From Terriglobia bacterium (GTDB lineage Bacteria; Acidobacteriota; Terriglobia; UBA7540): 11,003 bases of DNA. This document shows, in pieces, positions 8,215-11,003 of this stretch. Positions within the stretch are counted from its first letter, which is position 1. Each line of letters opens with the position of its first letter. A program made the translations under genes and the position numbers. The notes beneath the pieces were generated by a model. That model was not told the DNA's origin. It did not search any database and saw only the letters and a program-made list of their open reading frames with translations. The stretch covers positions 1 to 11,003 of the forward strand of contig JASHYZ010000558.1 of assembly GCA_030042795.1 (NCBI GenBank). Direction: 5' to 3'.

Positions 8215-10665
8215 ATGGGCTCACTCTTTCAGGACCTTCGATACGGTTACCGGACGTTGGCTAAGAATCCCGGCTTCGCCGCCGTTGCAATCCTGACTCT
8301 GGCACTGGGCATTGGAGCGAATACAGCCCTGTTTTCGGTGGTGAACGGCGTACTCCTCAATCCCCTGCCCTACCCGCATCCGGAGCAACTCGTCACACTT
8401 CATGAGAGTAAGCCGAACTTCGAAACCGGGGCCATTCCCTACCTGAACTTCGTGGACTGGCAGAACCAAAACCACACGTTCTCTTCCATCGGCATCAGCC
8501 GCGGATATAACTTCACTCTGACTGGCATGGGTGAAGCCGAGCGGCTGCAAGGCGACTGGGTGTCCGCCAGCCTCTTCTCGACCCTGGGCGTCAAGCCCGT
8601 TATTGGCCGCGATTTCACTCCCGAGGACGACCGGTTCGGCGCGGGACCTGTGGCACTGATCAGCGCAGCCTTGTGGAAGCGCAAGTTTGGCTCCGCAGTG
8701 GGCGTGCTGGGAAAGAGCATCACCCTAAACGGAAATGACTTCACCATAATCGGTGTCATGCCGGCGAATTTGAACGACCGTCTGTCAAGTTTCCGTCCGG
8801 GTGACGTCTACGCCCCCATCTGCCAATGGCCCAATTCTGCCCTCCATAACCGCAGGGCCGCGCTCGGCCTGCACGGAATCGGACGCATGAAGCCCGGCGT
8901 TACCCTCGAGCAGGCGAAAGCAGACTTACAGGCCATCGCCCGAAATCTTGCTGTCGCCTACCCGGATGCGAACAGGGGCACGACCGCAAACGTTCTGCTG
9001 TTGAAGCAAGACATCGTGGGCAGAATTCAGCCCTATCTGCTGGCCCTTCTGGCCGCCGTCGGTTTTGTCTTGCTGATTGCGTGCGTGAACGTGGCTAACT
9101 TGTTACTCGCACGCTCTACAGGCCGGGCGCGTGAATTCGCCATCCGTGCAGCTCTGGGCGCCGGCCAGGGCAGGGTGATCCGCCAGCTTCTTACCGAAAG
9201 CGTGCTCCTCGCCTTGGCTGGCGGGGCGTTGGGCTTGCTACTCGCATCCTGGAGTACCCGGGCAGCGCGCGGCAGGCTTCCCACGGCTCTGCCGCGCGCC
9301 GCGGACATCGGCATCGACGCGCGCGTGCTCATCTTCACCGCCGCCGTTTCCCTGCTAGCCGGGATTCTTTTCGGCCTGGCGCCGGCACTGAAGACCGCCA
9401 GACCCGACCTCCACGAAACGCTCAAGGAAGGCGGCCGCGGCTTAAGCACCGCACGCCACCGCGCGCATGCCACGCTGGTGGTGGTTGAAATGGCAATGGC
9501 GGTAGTTTTGCTCGTCGGGGCGGGGCTGATGATCCGGAGTCTGGCGCGCATTTGGAACGTCGACCCGGGGTTTGACCCGCATGACGTCCTTACATTCAAC
9601 GTCTCGCTTCCGCCGGCAATGAACAACGCCACCCCGACGGCCCTTCGCGCCGCCCTGCGGGGGCTCGATGACCGTCTCGCCTCCACCCCTGGCGTCAAGG
9701 CAGTGTCACTTTCCTGGGGCGCATTTCCCATGTACGACGAAGACGATCAGCAGTTCTGGCCCAACGGCCAGCCGCGGCCGCAGAGCGAAAGCGAGATGGA
9801 TTGGACGCTGGACTACATCGTGGAACCAGACTACTTCAAGGTTATGGGGATCCCACTCCAGCGCGGCCGCATCTTTACAGCTCAGGAAGACGAACGGTCT
9901 CCTTTTGTCATTGTCGTCGATGACTTTTTTGCCGCCAAGTTTTTCCCCAACCAGAATCCTCTCGGCAAGCGCGTGAACCTTGCTTCCTACGATGCCAAAG
10001 CAGAGATTATCGGAGTGGTTCGGCATGTGAATCAGTGGGGCCTTGATTCCGATGACGTCAACCCGCTCCGCGCGCAGATGTATCTCTCGCTCCGGCAAAT
10101 GCCGGATAGCTGGCTGTCACCGGGAGCAAGCGTGGTGGCACGTTCCTTCGGCGCGCCTGCAACGGTCATCACTCTCATTCGCAAAGCCATTCGCAATGTG
10201 AGCGCTGACGAGGTGGTCTACGGCTTCAAGACAATGGATGACATTGTCTCCTCTTCCGTAGCCGCCCGCCGGTTCTCGATGATCTTGCTCGGTACTTTCG
10301 CCGCTCTGGCGCTCATTCTGGCAAGCGTCGGCATCTACGGTGTCATTTCGTACCTCGCAGGCCAGCGTACACACGAGATCGGCGTGCGCATGGCGCTGGG
10401 GGCGCAACGCCGAGACGTGCTTCGGCTTGTTCTGGGCCAGGGCGTCGGCATGGCTCTCATCGGAGTCGCAACCGGACTCGCTGCCGCCCTGGGGCTGACG
10501 CGCCTGATGGCGAGATACTCCCTGCTTTATCGGGTCAGCGCCACCGATCCTCTCACCTTTGCCTGCGTTGCTCTGCTGCTCACCCTGGTGGCGCTCGCGG
10601 CCTGCTACCTTCCCGCCCGGCGCGCCATGCGCGTGGACCCCTTGGTGGCGCTGCGGTACGAATAA
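8215..10665 (+). CDS. ADOP-family (acidobacterial duplicated orphan permease) MacB/FtsX-type ABC permease
   Basis: An 816-residue inner-membrane permease made of two homologous halves, each a MacB-like periplasmic core plus an FtsX domain. The N-terminus (LFQDLRYGYRTLAKNPGF, then LTLALGIGANTALFSVVNGV) and the C-terminus (RVDPLVALRYE) are characteristic of ADOP proteins. Hydrophobic segments are at about 22-46, 275-300, 326-346 and 371-391 in the first half, and 420-441, 690-716, 743-765 and 782-801 in the second, eight in total. Periplasmic cores lie at about 50-270 and 445-685. The duplicated FtsX signature is seen as EFAIRAALGAGQGRVIRQL (about 308-326) and EIGVRMALGAQRRDVLRLV (about 722-740). 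There is no Walker A or ABC signature, and no ATPase gene is adjacent, hence 'orphan'. By family, a role in lipid, peptide or macrolide-like transport, or in mechanotransmission as in MacB, is possible; the substrate is unknown. The gene is read away from the efflux operon, with no sign of co-transcription with it. Such genes are often paired with a PadR regulator, but none is in view. Confidence 0.94.
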   Translation: MGSLFQDLRYGYRTLAKNPGFAAVAILTLALGIGANTALFSVVNGVLLNPLPYPHPEQLVTLHESKPNFETGAIPYLNFVDWQNQNHTFSSIGISRGYNFTLTGMGEAERLQGDWVSASLFSTLGVKPVIGRDFTPEDDRFGAGPVALISAALWKRKFGSAVGVLGKSITLNGNDFTIIGVMPANLNDRLSSFRPGDVYAPICQWPNSALHNRRAALGLHGIGRMKPGVTLEQAKADLQAIARNLAVAYPDANRGTTANVLLLKQDIVGRIQPYLLALLAAVGFVLLIACVNVANLLLARSTGRAREFAIRAALGAGQGRVIRQLLTESVLLALAGGALGLLLASWSTRAARGRLPTALPRAADIGIDARVLIFTAAVSLLAGILFGLAPALKTARPDLHETLKEGGRGLSTARHRAHATLVVVEMAMAVVLLVGAGLMIRSLARIWNVDPGFDPHDVLTFNVSLPPAMNNATPTALRAALRGLDDRLASTPGVKAVSLSWGAFPMYDEDDQQFWPNGQPRPQSESEMDWTLDYIVEPDYFKVMGIPLQRGRIFTAQEDERSPFVIVVDDFFAAKFFPNQNPLGKRVNLASYDAKAEIIGVVRHVNQWGLDSDDVNPLRAQMYLSLRQMPDSWLSPGASVVARSFGAPATVITLIRKAIRNVSADEVVYGFKTMDDIVSSSVAARRFSMILLGTFAALALILASVGIYGVISYLAGQRTHEIGVRMALGAQRRDVLRLVLGQGVGMALIGVATGLAAALGLTRLMARYSLLYRVSATDPLTFACVALLLTLVALAACYLPARRAMRVDPLVALRYE

Positions 10666-10681
10666 GGCATTGGCTAGCGGT

Positions 10682-10741
10682 TAGCCCGGTAGCCCAGCGC
10701 AGCCGCAACCGAAACGAATTGGGTCGCTTGCGGCCGGGCTA
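10682..10741. repeat. GC-rich hairpin-forming element downstream of the ADOP gene
   Basis: The outer arms TAGCCCGG (10682-10689) and CCGGGCTA (10734-10741) are perfectly complementary. Nested inside are GCCGCAA (10702-10708) and TTGCGGC (10728-10734), extended after one mismatch by CGA/TCG (10710-10712 and 10724-10726). The inner and outer 3' arms are contiguous, sharing one base, while the 5' side has a 12-base bulge that repeats TAGCCC and offers a second register for the outer stem. It begins 17 bases after the ADOP stop, so it could end that transcript, but no T-run follows and a classic Rho-independent terminator is not supported. A REP-like interspersed repeat is an alternative. Confidence 0.6.
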
Positions 10742-10802
10742 TCTCCTTCCTCGCTAAAGTTTTGGAGAAGGGTGCCGATAACCAGGGGGTCCGCTTTCGA
10801 GC

Positions 10803-10822
10803 GGCTGCACGCTCTCGCAGCC
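10803..10822. repeat. Small inverted repeat GGCTGC-N8-GCAGCC
   Basis: Perfect six-base arms (10803-10808 and 10817-10822) with an eight-base spacer, about 70 bases before the last gene. It could be an operator or leader hairpin for that gene, or chance in GC-rich DNA. No T-run follows it. Confidence 0.3.
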
Positions 10823-10893
10823 ATCGCACGCGGTCCAGATATTAAGGCACTATTTTGTCCGACCTCCTCGCGGAGCGGGCAGGACGGTTAACC

Positions 10894-11003
10894 GTGATTT
10901 CGATTAGAAAATACCTGGACCTGGACCCGAGCGAACCGAACAAGCATCGCCCGACGGGCGCCGGCGAGCTTCTGCCCTCGGTTCTGGAGGCCTACCGGGC
11001 AGC
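10894..11003 (+). CDS. N-terminus of an unidentified protein, possibly GGDEF-type signalling protein (partial)
   Basis: An open frame from GTG at 10894 runs off the right edge; 36 full codons are visible. The product begins MISIRKYLDLDPSEPNKHRP and then has a Leu/Ala-containing segment ending in VLEAYRA. I recall similar openings (MISIRKYL, then a Leu-rich stretch and AYR) in acidobacterial proteins annotated as diguanylate cyclases with a C-terminal GGDEF domain, but no GGDEF or other catalytic motif is inside the window, so this is a weak family guess. AGGA lies nine bases before the GTG. The frame extends upstream only to a stop at 10843-10845, with TTG at 10855 as a poorer alternative start. 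It lies in the same orientation as the ADOP gene, 228 bases after its stop, and is separated from it by the hairpin elements, so it probably has its own promoter. Confidence 0.5.
   Translation, partial: MISIRKYLDLDPSEPNKHRPTGAGELLPSVLEAYRA

Noticed and set aside
9033..9731. A 232-codon minus-strand open frame inside the ADOP gene
   Set aside because: Its Arg/Ala/Ser-rich composition is typical of an antisense reading of GC-rich DNA, and the plus-strand frame is clearly the real gene.
10682..10760. Rho-independent terminator after the ADOP gene
   Set aside because: The stem is strong but is followed by TCTCCTTCC rather than a T-run, so it is recorded as a structured repeat instead.
1..11003. 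CRISPR arrays, tRNA or rRNA genes, insertion sequences
   Set aside because: No regularly spaced direct repeats, no tRNA-like cloverleaf, no rRNA-like stretch and no transposase reading frame were seen.

Overview
The window looks like chromosomal DNA from a GC-rich Gram-negative bacterium, most likely a member of the Acidobacteriota. The efflux system needs an outer membrane, and the plus-strand gene in the right half is a typical 'acidobacterial duplicated orphan permease' (ADOP, an ATPase-less MacB/FtsX-type permease), a family greatly expanded in that phylum. The start of the last, truncated gene also resembles acidobacterial proteins. This taxonomic call is inference from protein families; no rRNA or other marker gene is present.

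Left part (1-7582, minus strand): a three-gene RND efflux operon in mdtABC order. Transcription runs right to left. It starts with a membrane-fusion (periplasmic adaptor) protein (mdtA-like, 7582-6311), then an MdtB-type RND permease (6310-2999), then an MdtC-type RND permease (2984 to beyond the left edge, with only the last few dozen residues missing). The mdtA stop codon directly abuts the mdtB start, and mdtB and mdtC are 14 bases apart, so they are almost certainly co-transcribed. Both permeases keep the paired aspartates of TM4 and the TM10 lysine of the proton relay. The MdtB-like protein carries an unusual Ser/Ala/Gly/Thr-rich insertion of about 71 residues in its second periplasmic domain, absent from its MdtC-like partner. 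No TolC-type outer-membrane gene or dedicated regulator is visible.

Middle (7583-8211): a 629-base divergent intergenic region between mdtA and the ADOP gene. I find no convincing gene in it. It holds several inverted repeats, the best being an 11-base-arm, 8-base-spacer dyad at 8157-8186 just upstream of the ADOP ribosome binding site. No high-confidence promoter can be called by eye.

Right part (8215-11003, plus strand): the ADOP permease gene (to 10665), a 228-base gap with a large GC-rich hairpin-forming element (10682-10741) and a second smaller dyad, then the first 36 codons of a gene with a GTG start that runs off the right edge. It may encode a GGDEF-type signalling protein, but too little is present to be sure.

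Overall, the window joins two envelope transport loci read away from each other: a proton-driven tripartite exporter and an orphan MacB-like permease of unknown substrate. Nothing here is clearly an undescribed system. The most unusual features are the MdtB insertion, the dyad in front of the ADOP gene and the structured element after it.
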